NCBI GenBank assembly: GCA_027618625.1
Contig: JAQCER010000073.1
Coordinates: 1-9,092, forward strand
DNA: 9,092 nt
Source of the DNA: Verrucomicrobiota bacterium
GTDB taxonomy: Bacteria > Verrucomicrobiota > Verrucomicrobiia > Verrucomicrobiales > DEV007
Direction: 5' to 3'
The position numbers were made by a program, and so were the translations under genes. This document shows, piece after piece, positions 1 through 6,926 of this stretch. Positions within the stretch are counted from its first letter, which is position 1. Each line of letters opens with the position of its first letter. The notes beneath the pieces were generated by a model. The model worked only from the letters and a program-made list of their open reading frames with translations. It searched no databases and was not told the origin of the DNA.

Positions 1-101
1 ACAAATGAAGCCTTTTGTGGCGTCTCGCTACGATCTTCATGAATAACCCAGGCTAGAGAAATTTTCTTTCGTTCGAAATCGGACAGCGCTAAAATTGGGG
101 C

Positions 102-941
102 GTGGCAGGCGTAACGCTTCAAAGCTCAAGATTCCCAACACGCTGGCGTGGTCTGGATGATTTTAAGCGATCCGGATCACTGGTGGCTGTTTACGAGCGC
201 GCCGTTGTGGCCGGAGGCCTGCTCATTTGGGCCGTTGGGGGGCTGGTCTTCTCACTGGCAGCAATCCCCAGCCTTTTGCTGCGGCCCCGTTCCGCCGTGA
301 ACATCGGTCGAGGCCTGCTCCGCCGCACGTTCCGGTTTTTTCTGCGCTATCTGGCGGCCAGCGGGTTGGTGCAAATGGAGTTCAGCGAGCTTGAGCGTCT
401 GGCACAGTGGGCCGAGCAGCCTGGGGCGTCGCCGCTGATCATCGCTCCCAATCACCCATCCCTCCTCGACGCGGTTTTCATCATCGCCTACGTGCCCAAT
501 GTAACCTGCATCGTGAAGGCCTCCTTGTTGCGGAATCCGTTCCTTCGCGGCGGTGCTCACCTTGCCGGGTTCATTCGCAACGACTCGCCGCGCAGCATGG
601 TCGAGCAATCGATCGCCGCCCTCCGCTCCGGCTCGAACCTGCTCATTTTCCCTGAAGGGACGCGCACTGGCTCGGACGCCGCCGGCGTCGGCGAGTTCAA
701 GGGCGGCGTGGCCCTCATCGCCCGACTGTCTGGCATACGCGTGCAGCCCGTTTACTTCACCACCAGCTCCCGCTACCTGAGCAAGGGCTGGCCAGTGCAC
801 CGGCTGCCGCAGTTTCCGCTGGCCTACAGTGCCAGGGTAGGTGAGCCGCTCGGCTTGGAGCCGCAGGAGAAGGTGCGTTCCTTCCTTGAGCGAATGGAGG
901 ATCACTACCGACGTCAGCTGCAGTCCGCAAGCGCGCAGTAG
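102..941 (+). CDS. PlsC-type lysophospholipid acyltransferase family protein (aryl polyene/flexirubin-cluster-like)
   Basis: This is a 279-residue membrane-associated acyltransferase that probably moves an acyl chain from acyl-ACP or acyl-CoA to a lipid hydroxyl. The catalytic HX4D motif is visible as NHPSLLD (His118, Asp123), and the substrate-binding block FPEGTR lies at 183-188. A hydrophobic stretch at about 34-60 should anchor it to the inner membrane. The block around VKASLLRNPFLRGG and the IRND segment resemble, from memory, acyltransferases of aryl polyene/flexirubin clusters more than the housekeeping PlsC; this is inference. The GTG start at 102 follows an in-frame stop at 90-92, so the start cannot lie far upstream. 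GTG at 183 (codon 28) is a possible later start. The only SD-like feature is a short G-run. The partners expected of such a cluster are not in the window but could lie to the left. The family is secure and the substrate unknown. Confidence 0.9.
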   Translation: MAGVTLQSSRFPTRWRGLDDFKRSGSLVAVYERAVVAGGLLIWAVGGLVFSLAAIPSLLLRPRSAVNIGRGLLRRTFRFFLRYLAASGLVQMEFSELERLAQWAEQPGASPLIIAPNHPSLLDAVFIIAYVPNVTCIVKASLLRNPFLRGGAHLAGFIRNDSPRSMVEQSIAALRSGSNLLIFPEGTRTGSDAAGVGEFKGGVALIARLSGIRVQPVYFTTSSRYLSKGWPVHRLPQFPLAYSARVGEPLGLEPQEKVRSFLERMEDHYRRQLQSASAQ

Positions 942-967
942 CCAGTAGTCAAGTAGCCGAGCGCGGC

Positions 968-991
968 GACGTTTTCTCCAAAGAAAATGTC
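968..991 (+). other. Stem-loop 27 bases after the acyltransferase stop (weak terminator candidate)
   Basis: GACGTTTTC at 968-976 pairs with GAAAATGTC at 983-991 across a 6-base loop. All nine positions pair in RNA, with one G-U wobble. There is no U-run after the 3' arm and the stem is AT-rich, so a standard intrinsic terminator is not well supported. Its position just after a stop codon is the main reason to note it. The 5' arm belongs to a 12-base word repeated after the next gene. Confidence 0.35.
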
Positions 992-1087
992 AGAAACCCC
1001 GCATCCCATGGGAAAGGGAAGATGCCAGGCAGGCGCGACATCGCAGCCAGCGCTCGTCCCTTCGTGATCGAGGCCAATCGACACTGG

Positions 1088-1107
1088 CATTCAATCAAGA
1101 TTGAGTG
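1088..1107. promoter_or_regulatory. 20-bp near-perfect palindrome upstream of the beta-propeller gene
   Basis: CATTCAATC and GATTGAGTG form inverted 9-base arms around a central AA. Eight of nine positions are complementary; the exception is T1090 against G1105. The inner 14 bases are a perfect palindrome. A 2-base centre is too tight for an RNA hairpin loop, so a binding site for a dimeric regulator fits better than a terminator. It lies about 138 bases before the preferred ATG at 1245. No known operator is recognised. Confidence 0.35.
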
Positions 1108-1244
1108 GAATGGATTGTCGGACGCAGATCAATTTAATTGCATTGCGTAAGAGCCGCAAACCTCTTCTGGTGCGTACTTGGAATCTTGAGCCACTTCTTA
1201 TGAGTGCAAAACGTCGAGACCTCGTTAGATTGACCCACCACACC

Positions 1245-2648
1245 ATGCGCATCGTCAAATCAAGCCCAACACTTTTCGTTTGGACAGCAGTCGTCCTTGT
1301 CCTTTTGGTGAGCAGTCCCCAGACCACTGCTCAGGCTGAGGACGTGGCAGCAAATCCCGAGACCGAGACCCCGTCTGCTGGAAACTCGTTCAACTGGACG
1401 CACTGGCGTGGGGCCAATGTTCAGGGGCACGCTGATCCGGCCATTACTGGCTTGCCAGATCGCTGGAGCGAGACCGAGAACATCGCATGGAAAACCGGGC
1501 TGCCTGGACGCGGATGGTCATCGCCAGTGATCTGGGGAAAGCAGGTGTGGATGACGGCGGCAGTCGAGACCGAAACCTCTGAAGAGGAAGCGAAGAAACG
1601 GCTGGAAGCAAACACCAGCGACCAACCAGTCACGCTGCTGGATCAGGTTGCTTTCCTGGCGTTGTGTGTCGACCTGGAGACCGGCAAGTTGCTGCATAAC
1701 GTTCCGCTCATGGTCGAACAGGATCCGCAGTGGGTGCACCAGCTCAATAGCTATGCCTCGCCAACACCAGTGATCGAAGACGGCCGGCTGTATTGTCATT
1801 TTGGAACGTTCGGCACCGTATGCGTCGACACGGCCAAGGCAGAGGTGCTGTGGGAAAATCGCGAGTTGAAATTAAACCATGAGAACGGCCCGGGCAGCTC
1901 TCCCATTTTGTGGGAAGACAAAGTGATCTTCCACGGTGATGGCAGCGATGTGCAGTTCGTCGCGGCACTCGACACCGCGACGGGTAAGCTCGCCTGGAAG
2001 ACCGAGCGCGGCGGCGAGTTGAACCCCAATCCGCAGCTCAAGAAAGCCTACGCCACACCCGTAATTGCTGATTATCCAGGTGGCCCGCAATTGATCTCGC
2101 CCGGGGCCGATTGGATCTACGGTTACGAGCCGACGACGGGAAGCGAACTGTGGAAGCTCAGCTACGAGACACAGGGATTCTCCAATGTCGCCCCACCCAT
2201 CATCGGTGACGGCATGTTTTTCCTTTCGACCGGTTTCATGAAGTCTGAGATCCTCGGCATCACCTATGACGGATCGGCTCCGCCAATAATCGCGTGGCGA
2301 TACGATCGCAATGTGCCGACCACCCCAGCGCCGCTGATCGTCGGTGACGCGCTCTATTTCACCAGTGACCAGGGAGGACTGGTCACCTGCCTCGATGCAA
2401 AAACGGGCGAGCGGCGGTATCGCGAGCGCATCGCCGGCGGCAACTACTGCGCCGCGCCCCTCTATGTTGATGGCAAGCTCTATTTTTTCAGCCGCGAAGG
2501 CGAAACGAGTGTGGTCAAGCCGGGTCCTAACTTTGAACTCCTGGCCAAAAGTGAGCTCAGCGGCAGGATCTTCGCGACTCCAGCCGCCGTGCCAGGAGCA
2601 TTGCTGCTGCGCACGGACTCGGCGTTGTATCGGCTGGAGAAACAGTGA
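1245..2648 (+). CDS. Exported PQQ-like beta-propeller repeat protein
   Basis: From the ATG at 1245 this is 467 residues. The N-terminus is a classical signal peptide: a short basic region (MRIVK), a hydrophobic core at about residues 9-23 and a likely cleavage after AQA at 29-31. This is why 1245 is preferred over ATG 1200 or TTG 1101, which would put a charged extension before the signal. The mature part opens with an NWTHWRG block and a SETENIAWKT segment, both typical of planctomycete and verrucomicrobial proteins of this group. Recurrent TGKLAWK-like strands recur at about 143, 196, 243, 296 and 385, as expected for blades of a PQQ/BamB-like propeller. I see no c-type haem motif or PQQ-dehydrogenase active site, so it is more likely a periplasmic binding or scaffold protein than an enzyme. 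It is probably monocistronic or co-transcribed with the methyltransferase-like gene 107 bases downstream. Confidence 0.88.
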   Translation: MRIVKSSPTLFVWTAVVLVLLVSSPQTTAQAEDVAANPETETPSAGNSFNWTHWRGANVQGHADPAITGLPDRWSETENIAWKTGLPGRGWSSPVIWGKQVWMTAAVETETSEEEAKKRLEANTSDQPVTLLDQVAFLALCVDLETGKLLHNVPLMVEQDPQWVHQLNSYASPTPVIEDGRLYCHFGTFGTVCVDTAKAEVLWENRELKLNHENGPGSSPILWEDKVIFHGDGSDVQFVAALDTATGKLAWKTERGGELNPNPQLKKAYATPVIADYPGGPQLISPGADWIYGYEPTTGSELWKLSYETQGFSNVAPPIIGDGMFFLSTGFMKSEILGITYDGSAPPIIAWRYDRNVPTTPAPLIVGDALYFTSDQGGLVTCLDAKTGERRYRERIAGGNYCAAPLYVDGKLYFFSREGETSVVKPGPNFELLAKSELSGRIFATPAAVPGALLLRTDSALYRLEKQ

Positions 2649-2677
2649 AGTGTCATTGAGTTCTTGCTGTCGAAGTT

Positions 2678-2689
2678 GACGTTTTCTCC
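2678..2689. repeat. Second copy of 12-base word GACGTTTTCTCC
   Basis: GACGTTTTCTCC occurs at 968-979 and again here, in both cases about 27-30 bases after a stop codon. Only the first copy sits in a stem-loop. I noticed no third copy, so chance is possible. Confidence 0.3.
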
Positions 2690-2755
2690 GGGCGTCCTTA
2701 CGCTCATCCTATGAACCCATGCACTCGACCCGTGCCGTGCACCTCCTTGAACTAG

Positions 2756-3415
2756 ATGGCAGTAGAAGAGATCGAACTGGATCTGCCCAGAACTTCCGGC
2801 TTCAAGCTTCCGGATGCGGTGGCAAGTTATCTGGAAGAAGCAAACCGCCGCATCGACGTGCTGTTCGAAACGGAGCGTAACAAGCGCATGCCGAAGTTCA
2901 TCCCTGGTGATTCGGAGTTGCTTTACGCGGCACTGGCGGAGGTCACAGAGCGGGAACTGCCGCTGGGCAGGGTCTATTGCGAATGGGGCAGCGGCATGGG
3001 ACTGGGAACGTGCCTTGCTGCTTTGTTAGGATACGAGGCGTACGGAATCGAGATCGAGCCTGCTCTGGTCGATGCGTCCCGGGAACTGGCGGTGGACAGT
3101 GGCATTGATGTGAGAATCATCGAAAGTAGTTACATCCCCGAGGGGTTCGAATCCTACGGAGGTATGGGCGGGGAAGAACTCGTGCGTCCACAACATTTCT
3201 TTGGCGGTGACGGGGAATTCTTTGCCCCTACATACGAAGGGATCCCGTACGCGACGGATGAAATAGACCTCTTCTTCGTCTACCCCTGGCCGACTGAGCA
3301 GGAGTTCATGCTTCAGCTCTTTGACGCTCTCGCAACGGAAGGTGCCATCCTCCTCGCCTACTACGGGGACGGCGAAATCTGCTGCTATCGTAAGACAGGA
3401 GATGATTTCGAGTAG
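2756..3415 (+). CDS. Class I SAM-dependent methyltransferase-like protein
   Basis: This protein of 219 residues has a Rossmann-type nucleotide-binding signature: YCEWGSGMG at about 74-82 (motif I, with EWGSG in place of the usual DxGxG), then after a helix the strand GIEIEP at 97-102, whose acidic residues would hold the SAM ribose. DLFFVYPWP at 171-179 sits where motif IV is expected and may contribute to the active site. The C-terminus (AILLAYYGDGEICCYRK) would supply later strands of the sheet. The N-terminal 70 residues are charged and carry no recognised domain. There is no signal peptide or membrane segment, so it should be cytoplasmic. No SD precedes the ATG. It converges with the next gene across only 20 bases. 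The substrate cannot be inferred from the neighbours. The fold is likely; methyl transfer itself is unproven. Confidence 0.7.
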   Translation: MAVEEIELDLPRTSGFKLPDAVASYLEEANRRIDVLFETERNKRMPKFIPGDSELLYAALAEVTERELPLGRVYCEWGSGMGLGTCLAALLGYEAYGIEIEPALVDASRELAVDSGIDVRIIESSYIPEGFESYGGMGGEELVRPQHFFGGDGEFFAPTYEGIPYATDEIDLFFVYPWPTEQEFMLQLFDALATEGAILLAYYGDGEICCYRKTGDDFE

Positions 3416-3435
3416 ATGGCATGAGGCAAGGACGC

Positions 3436-4821
3436 TTATGATTCTAGCTCTGAATAGAAGTGCTTAATCTTCCCGGATTCCGGCCGGGTGAGTTGGGGGA
3501 CGCGCTGGATGGTAACGTTGAGTCCTGGCTCGAGGTATCGCGTGGTTTCGGCCTGGATGGTGGCCAGTTCTTCGGCGGTGAGATCCCGGTCAGCGACGAC
3601 GTCGAGGACGAAGGTGTCGAGGGCAGTCTGGCGAATGATGAATTCGCGCAGGGCACCACTGCGCTCGAGGATGCTGCGGGAGATGTAGTAAAACGTAAGT
3701 CCGGCGGCTCGCCTGCCGCTGGGCAGGACGATGGTATCGTTCACCCGGCCGTCTAGCCTTACAAGACAGCGGTATTTGCCATCAATGCGATGGCTGGTGA
3801 GTTGTGCGACATCACCGATCCGGTAGCGAATGATGGGAAACGCGTAGTTGTGCAGGGACGTGGCCAGAAGGTCGCCGCTCTCGATGGTTTCGAGATATGC
3901 GATCTCTTCGGACAGGATCCAGTTCCCCGCAGTGTCTTCGAAGGCCATGATGCTCATCTCGGATGCGCCATATTCGTTGACCACGGGGATGCCAAAGGCC
4001 TCTTCCATCAGCGCGCGGTCTTCTGCCGTGCAGACTTCGGAGGTGACCATGCACAATTTCAAAGATGGACAAATTTCGTGCATGTTCACGTTTTCCCGCA
4101 GGCAGTAGCGGGCGAACAGAACCACGGACAACGTATACCCGTAGATGTATTCGAAGCGGGTGCGGGCGAACGTTTCCACAAAGCCGGCCATGGCGGCATG
4201 GGACAAGTCGAATACCGGGAACCGCACGCGATTCATGAGCCAGTCCTTCAGCTTCTCCTTGGCGTATCCGATGCGATCCAGCGGGATTCCATAAAATCTG
4301 GCCTGCTTGGAGTCGAGCGTCAGTCCGTGCAGGGCGTAGCGATGCTTGATCAGAGCCCAAGCAAGAGCATGACACGGGCGATCCTTTGCATAAGTGAAAG
4401 GGTGGCCTGACGAGCCGGAAGTGTTCGCTGTGTAAACGTCTTTGCCAGCGTAGGGTTGGGCGAGCACTGCTTCCAGGCCGCGCTGGTAGTGGGCCTTTTC
4501 CATGATCGGCAGTGCATTCCAGCCATCAAGCGTGACCGGCTGGTCGCCGATGAGCTCCCGGTAGAATGGGTTCTGCTTCTGGTGATGCACCACGATGGCC
4601 AGCCGCTGCCGGGCCTGCCAGGCCATGAATTCGTCCCCCTGGTGCGCCTGAATCGCACGCAGTTCTACCTCCGCCGCCGGGAATTGGAATCCCTGGAGGC
4701 GCAATACGGTTTCGAATCTGCTGAATCTGCTGGCCATGAAAGCGGGGCTTTTGTCACGCCAGATTTGGTTGATGGCAAGTTCGGCGTGAGCGAGAACGAC
4801 AATTCTTGCGTGCATTCCCAC
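3436..4821 (-). CDS. Phenylacetate-CoA ligase/CapK-family adenylate-forming enzyme
   Basis: This 461-residue cytoplasmic enzyme should activate a carboxylate with ATP and may pass it to CoA. Landmarks are the P-loop TSGSSGHP at 134-141, NEYGASE at 282-288, YRIGD at 333-337, the hinge-like GRVND at 358-362 and a C-terminal SGKIKHF at 449-455, whose Lys451 fits the catalytic lysine. No step of the adenylation core looks lost. The sequence matches the Bacteroidetes/Verrucomicrobia branch of 'phenylacetate-CoA ligase family' proteins related to CapK and coenzyme F390 synthetase, often found in polysaccharide loci, rather than true PaaK of phenylacetate catabolism; no paa genes are nearby. The start is uncertain: GTG at 4821, ATG at 4815 and ATG at 4737 are all in frame and none has a good SD. 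The gene is transcribed divergently from the exbB operon, 94 bases away. Confidence 0.88.
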   Translation of the reverse strand: MGMHARIVVLAHAELAINQIWRDKSPAFMASRFSRFETVLRLQGFQFPAAEVELRAIQAHQGDEFMAWQARQRLAIVVHHQKQNPFYRELIGDQPVTLDGWNALPIMEKAHYQRGLEAVLAQPYAGKDVYTANTSGSSGHPFTYAKDRPCHALAWALIKHRYALHGLTLDSKQARFYGIPLDRIGYAKEKLKDWLMNRVRFPVFDLSHAAMAGFVETFARTRFEYIYGYTLSVVLFARYCLRENVNMHEICPSLKLCMVTSEVCTAEDRALMEEAFGIPVVNEYGASEMSIMAFEDTAGNWILSEEIAYLETIESGDLLATSLHNYAFPIIRYRIGDVAQLTSHRIDGKYRCLVRLDGRVNDTIVLPSGRRAAGLTFYYISRSILERSGALREFIIRQTALDTFVLDVVADRDLTAEELATIQAETTRYLEPGLNVTIQRVPQLTRPESGKIKHFYSELES

Positions 4822-4886
4822 CGATTTGAATTGATTATCGGGCTCTTCGGGGCCACTCTGGGATAGGAAAACACTTGTGATTATGG

Positions 4887-4906
4887 TAATTTAAGATAAT
4901 TTAAGA
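4887..4906. promoter_or_regulatory. Perfect 10-bp tandem repeat in the divergent promoter region
   Basis: The 10-mer TAATTTAAGA occurs twice head-to-tail, ending 9 bases before the exbB ATG. Repeats one helical turn apart suit side-by-side binding of a regulator on one DNA face. A GATAAT hexamer (4895-4900) spans the junction of the repeats and could be the exbB -10 box, which would give a very short leader; no convincing -35 is seen at 17 bases. The region is clearly more AT-rich than its surroundings. A regulatory function is inferred. Confidence 0.45.
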
Positions 4907-4915
4907 ATCGCGCTT

Positions 4916-5602
4916 ATGTACGACCTGATAACGAAAGGGGGCCCCCTCATCTGGCTGCTTCTAGGCTGCAGTCTCCTCTCGATGGCGATTTTCACTGAGC
5001 GCTTCCTGCACTTTCACAGATGTTCGATCCACGTGGGGGAGTTCCTGCAGGGCTTGTCTAATCTGGTGCAGAAGAAGAAGTTTGGCGAGGCCCTGCATGA
5101 GGCAGCGGGAACTCCCGGGCCGGTCGCCAGGGTTATACACGCGGCTCTTCGCCGCCACTACGCGCCGCGTACTGAGCTCAAGGACATCGTGCAGGAGGCT
5201 GGCCAGCTGGAAGTTCCAAAGCTGGAGCGCTACCTTTCGGTGCTCCTGACGATCGCTTACGTGGCACCGCTCATCGGTCTTCTGGGGACGGTGATCGGAT
5301 TGATCCAGACCTTTGTTCACGTCACGGGCGGCAATGGATTTGCTTCCCCGGCGCTGCTGTCGAAAGGCATTTACGAGGCCTTGATCACATCTGCCGTCGG
5401 GCTTGCAGTGGCCGTGCCCACTTACATTCTTTACTCTTACCTCGCGGCCCATGTGAAAACGCTCATGTACGACATGGAGCGGGCCGGAATTGAAGTGGTG
5501 AACCTTCTCGTCGACAGCCGCGACGACCGGGACATCATTTCCATTGCCGAGGCGACCGATGGAAAATCGGCGAGAAGATCATCGCGCGATTCATTGTCCT
5601 GA
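4916..5602 (+). CDS. exbB: MotA/TolQ/ExbB proton channel family protein (ExbB)
   Basis: This 228-residue inner-membrane protein is the channel subunit of an ExbB-ExbD motor that uses the proton gradient to drive a periplasm-spanning partner. Three membrane segments are visible at about 11-28, 108-134 and 153-180. The family signatures APLIGLLGTVIGL (117-129) and ITSAVGLAVAVP (157-168) lie in the second and third helices and carry the polar Thr residues lining the pore. A cytoplasmic loop of about 75 residues lies between helices 1 and 2, as in ExbB/TolQ. A charged tail follows the last helix. It is first in a five-gene run and has an ATG start without SD. TolQ cannot be formally excluded, but the downstream TonB-like gene, with no tolA, tolB or pal in the window, favours ExbB. 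Confidence 0.92.
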   Translation: MYDLITKGGPLIWLLLGCSLLSMAIFTERFLHFHRCSIHVGEFLQGLSNLVQKKKFGEALHEAAGTPGPVARVIHAALRRHYAPRTELKDIVQEAGQLEVPKLERYLSVLLTIAYVAPLIGLLGTVIGLIQTFVHVTGGNGFASPALLSKGIYEALITSAVGLAVAVPTYILYSYLAAHVKTLMYDMERAGIEVVNLLVDSRDDRDIISIAEATDGKSARRSSRDSLS

Positions 5603-5667
5603 GGCGGTCGCTGAAAATTCTGCCTTTGGAAGGGTTGAACTTCGACGCTTTGCAATAACTAAAATCG

Positions 5668-6081
5668 ATGAAGCTGGAAAGCACACTTCGAAACCGAGCG
5701 GGTCTTTTGCATCTCACCCCGATGCTGGATACGGTGATGTTACTGTTGATCTTTGTTCTAATGGGTGGCAGCTACGTCCTGCACTCGGGGATCGAAGTGG
5801 ATGTGCCGGTGTCAAGTTCGGTGCTGCCGATCCAGCCTGGCGCGCACATTGTGACTGTTGCCCCGGACATGGGTGGAGGCCCGCAGGTAATGATCAATGG
5901 TGATCTGGTAACGATGCCTGAGCTGGAAATGCGACTGGCTGAAGGCCGGACAACCACACGGCAGGTGATTCTTCGAGGAGACAACCAGTCACGATGGGGA
6001 CTGGGCATCCGCATCATGTCGATGGCGGAAAATTACGGCTACGAGGTAGTGATTTCAACCGGGAGCGCCGATCCACTTTGA
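5668..6081 (+). CDS. exbD: Biopolymer transport protein ExbD/TolR family
   Basis: This 137-residue protein has a short cytoplasmic N-terminus, one membrane helix at about 18-38 and a periplasmic domain. Asp21 in TPMLDTVMLLLIF lies at the position of the essential proton-carrying Asp of ExbD/TolR (Asp25 in E. coli ExbD). The periplasmic part shows the usual order of strands: a VTV strand, a VMINGDLV hairpin and a VILRGDNQ segment. The length is normal for the family. An in-frame stop at 5656-5658 bounds the start, so ATG 5668 is the best choice. It lies 65 bases after exbB and is followed within a few bases by the TonB-like gene, which supports co-transcription and a shared complex. Confidence 0.9.
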   Translation: MKLESTLRNRAGLLHLTPMLDTVMLLLIFVLMGGSYVLHSGIEVDVPVSSSVLPIQPGAHIVTVAPDMGGGPQVMINGDLVTMPELEMRLAEGRTTTRQVILRGDNQSRWGLGIRIMSMAENYGYEVVISTGSADPL

Positions 6082-6097
6082 GTTTGTGGCATCCCAA

Positions 6098-6910
6098 ATG
6101 ACAGAACCTGATGGCCAACGCACCAGACGCTCTCAGTCTGCGGTTTCTGGTGATGGCCTTACTTTCGAATGGGCAGATGGTCGGAATAGACAGCGTTTGC
6201 GTATCGCTTTCTTTCTGATCATTGCGCTCATCGTCCACGCGGGGTTCTTTTACCTGTTCCGTGTGGTTTACCCAACGACAAGGCAGAGCCTGCCGATGCC
6301 ATCGCGAGTGTTGTTGTTGAGCGAGAATAATCTGGCGATGCGGGCACTGCTGGCGGAAGTGGAGGACCGCACCGCTGCTTATGATCCGTCGCTGGGCTCA
6401 ACGGTAGGCTCGGCGCAGCTGAGTGACTACACCACTTACCAGCCATCGTTCGCGGGGCATGAGTTGGAGTTGAAAGATCCTCCAGTCGGTGTGGCTAATC
6501 GCTTGCCTTTGCCGGATGCCTTTGCCGGTCCGCCCCTGCTGCCGACACCGACCAAGGCACCGCTGCTGGAACTGCCGCGTCGACAATTGCTCCCGCCCGG
6601 TCCCACCAAGCCCGCGCTGGCTTTTGGCGGCGATCTGGCGAAACGCGAACTGGTGAGCACCCCGGACCTGGCAGGGATTTTTTCGGAGAGCAGCGACGTC
6701 GTGGCAACCTATACCCTCGCCGTGGATGCGGCCGGGATCGTTCAATCTTGCCTGCCCGATCAAGACTTTCAGGCCGACCAGTCGGAGGCACTGCGGCGTG
6801 CGGCTTCGCAGGCAGATCTCAAGGCGCTCGGGCAGAGCCTTTACCAACTTAGATTCAAATCGACGGGCGGCACCGGCCTGACCTGGGGCTTCACCACCGT
6901 CGAGTGGTAG
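6098..6910 (+). CDS. TonB-like energy-transducer candidate (divergent)
   Basis: From ATG 6098 this is 270 residues; GTG 6086, four codons earlier, is equally possible and neither has an SD. A basic segment (RNRQRLR) precedes a single helix, IAFFLIIALIVHAGFFYLF, predicting an N-in, periplasmic-body topology. The helix carries His in an A-x3-H arrangement (Ala47, His51 from the GTG), close to the S-x3-H of TonB that couples to ExbB/ExbD. A proline-rich stretch follows at about 150-195, then a compact C-terminal domain with VVATYTLAVDAAGIV, a pattern loosely like the first strands of TonB C-terminal domains. The typical TonB YP element is not evident. The position directly after exbD is the best support for a transducer role. 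It could instead be a TolA-like or novel partner. No TonB-dependent receptor lies in the window. Confidence 0.7.
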   Translation: MTEPDGQRTRRSQSAVSGDGLTFEWADGRNRQRLRIAFFLIIALIVHAGFFYLFRVVYPTTRQSLPMPSRVLLLSENNLAMRALLAEVEDRTAAYDPSLGSTVGSAQLSDYTTYQPSFAGHELELKDPPVGVANRLPLPDAFAGPPLLPTPTKAPLLELPRRQLLPPGPTKPALAFGGDLAKRELVSTPDLAGIFSESSDVVATYTLAVDAAGIVQSCLPDQDFQADQSEALRRAASQADLKALGQSLYQLRFKSTGGTGLTWGFTTVEW

Positions 6911-6926
6911 TCCGCTCCCCTCGCAC

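Larger units (their letters stand above)
942..1244. other. Gene-poor spacer between acyltransferase and beta-propeller genes
   Basis: About 300 bases hold no convincing gene. They contain a degenerate AGTAG-type repeat at the stop of the preceding gene, a 9-bp stem-loop (968-991), a 20-bp near-palindrome (1088-1107) and probably the promoter of the beta-propeller gene, although no clear -35/-10 pair stands out. One plus-strand frame stays open from 941 to a stop at 1148-1150. It includes an ATG at 1022 preceded by a purine-rich GGGAAAGGGAAG stretch, which would give 42 residues with no recognised domain. The frame of the beta-propeller gene can be extended back to a TTG at 1101, but that extension does not resemble protein of this family. 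Confidence 0.5.

Noticed and set aside
1..40. Possible minus-strand gene starting at an ATG at 40 (MKIVARRHKRLHL)
   Set aside because: Just 13 residues remain inside the window, with no SD and no recognisable motif.
2..46. Possible C-terminal tail of an upstream gene ending at a TAA at 44-46
   Set aside because: Only 14 codons are visible, another frame also ends nearby (TGA 40-42), and nothing identifies a family.
252..905. Long minus-strand open frame opposite the acyltransferase
   Set aside because: It lies wholly antisense to a gene with clear catalytic motifs and has no coherent domain; it is a GC-driven shadow.
1101..1244. N-terminal extension of the beta-propeller gene from TTG 1101 or ATG 1200
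   Set aside because: It would bury a textbook signal peptide behind a charged non-homologous segment; ATG 1245 places the signal at the true N-terminus.
3139..3160. tRNA T-arm-like GGTTCGAATCC
   Set aside because: It lies inside the methyltransferase frame, the stem pairs poorly, and no acceptor, D or anticodon arm accompanies it.
3790..4410. 206-codon plus-strand open frame opposite the CapK-type ligase
   Set aside because: The opposite strand encodes an intact ligase with all motifs; the antisense product has no recognisable pattern.
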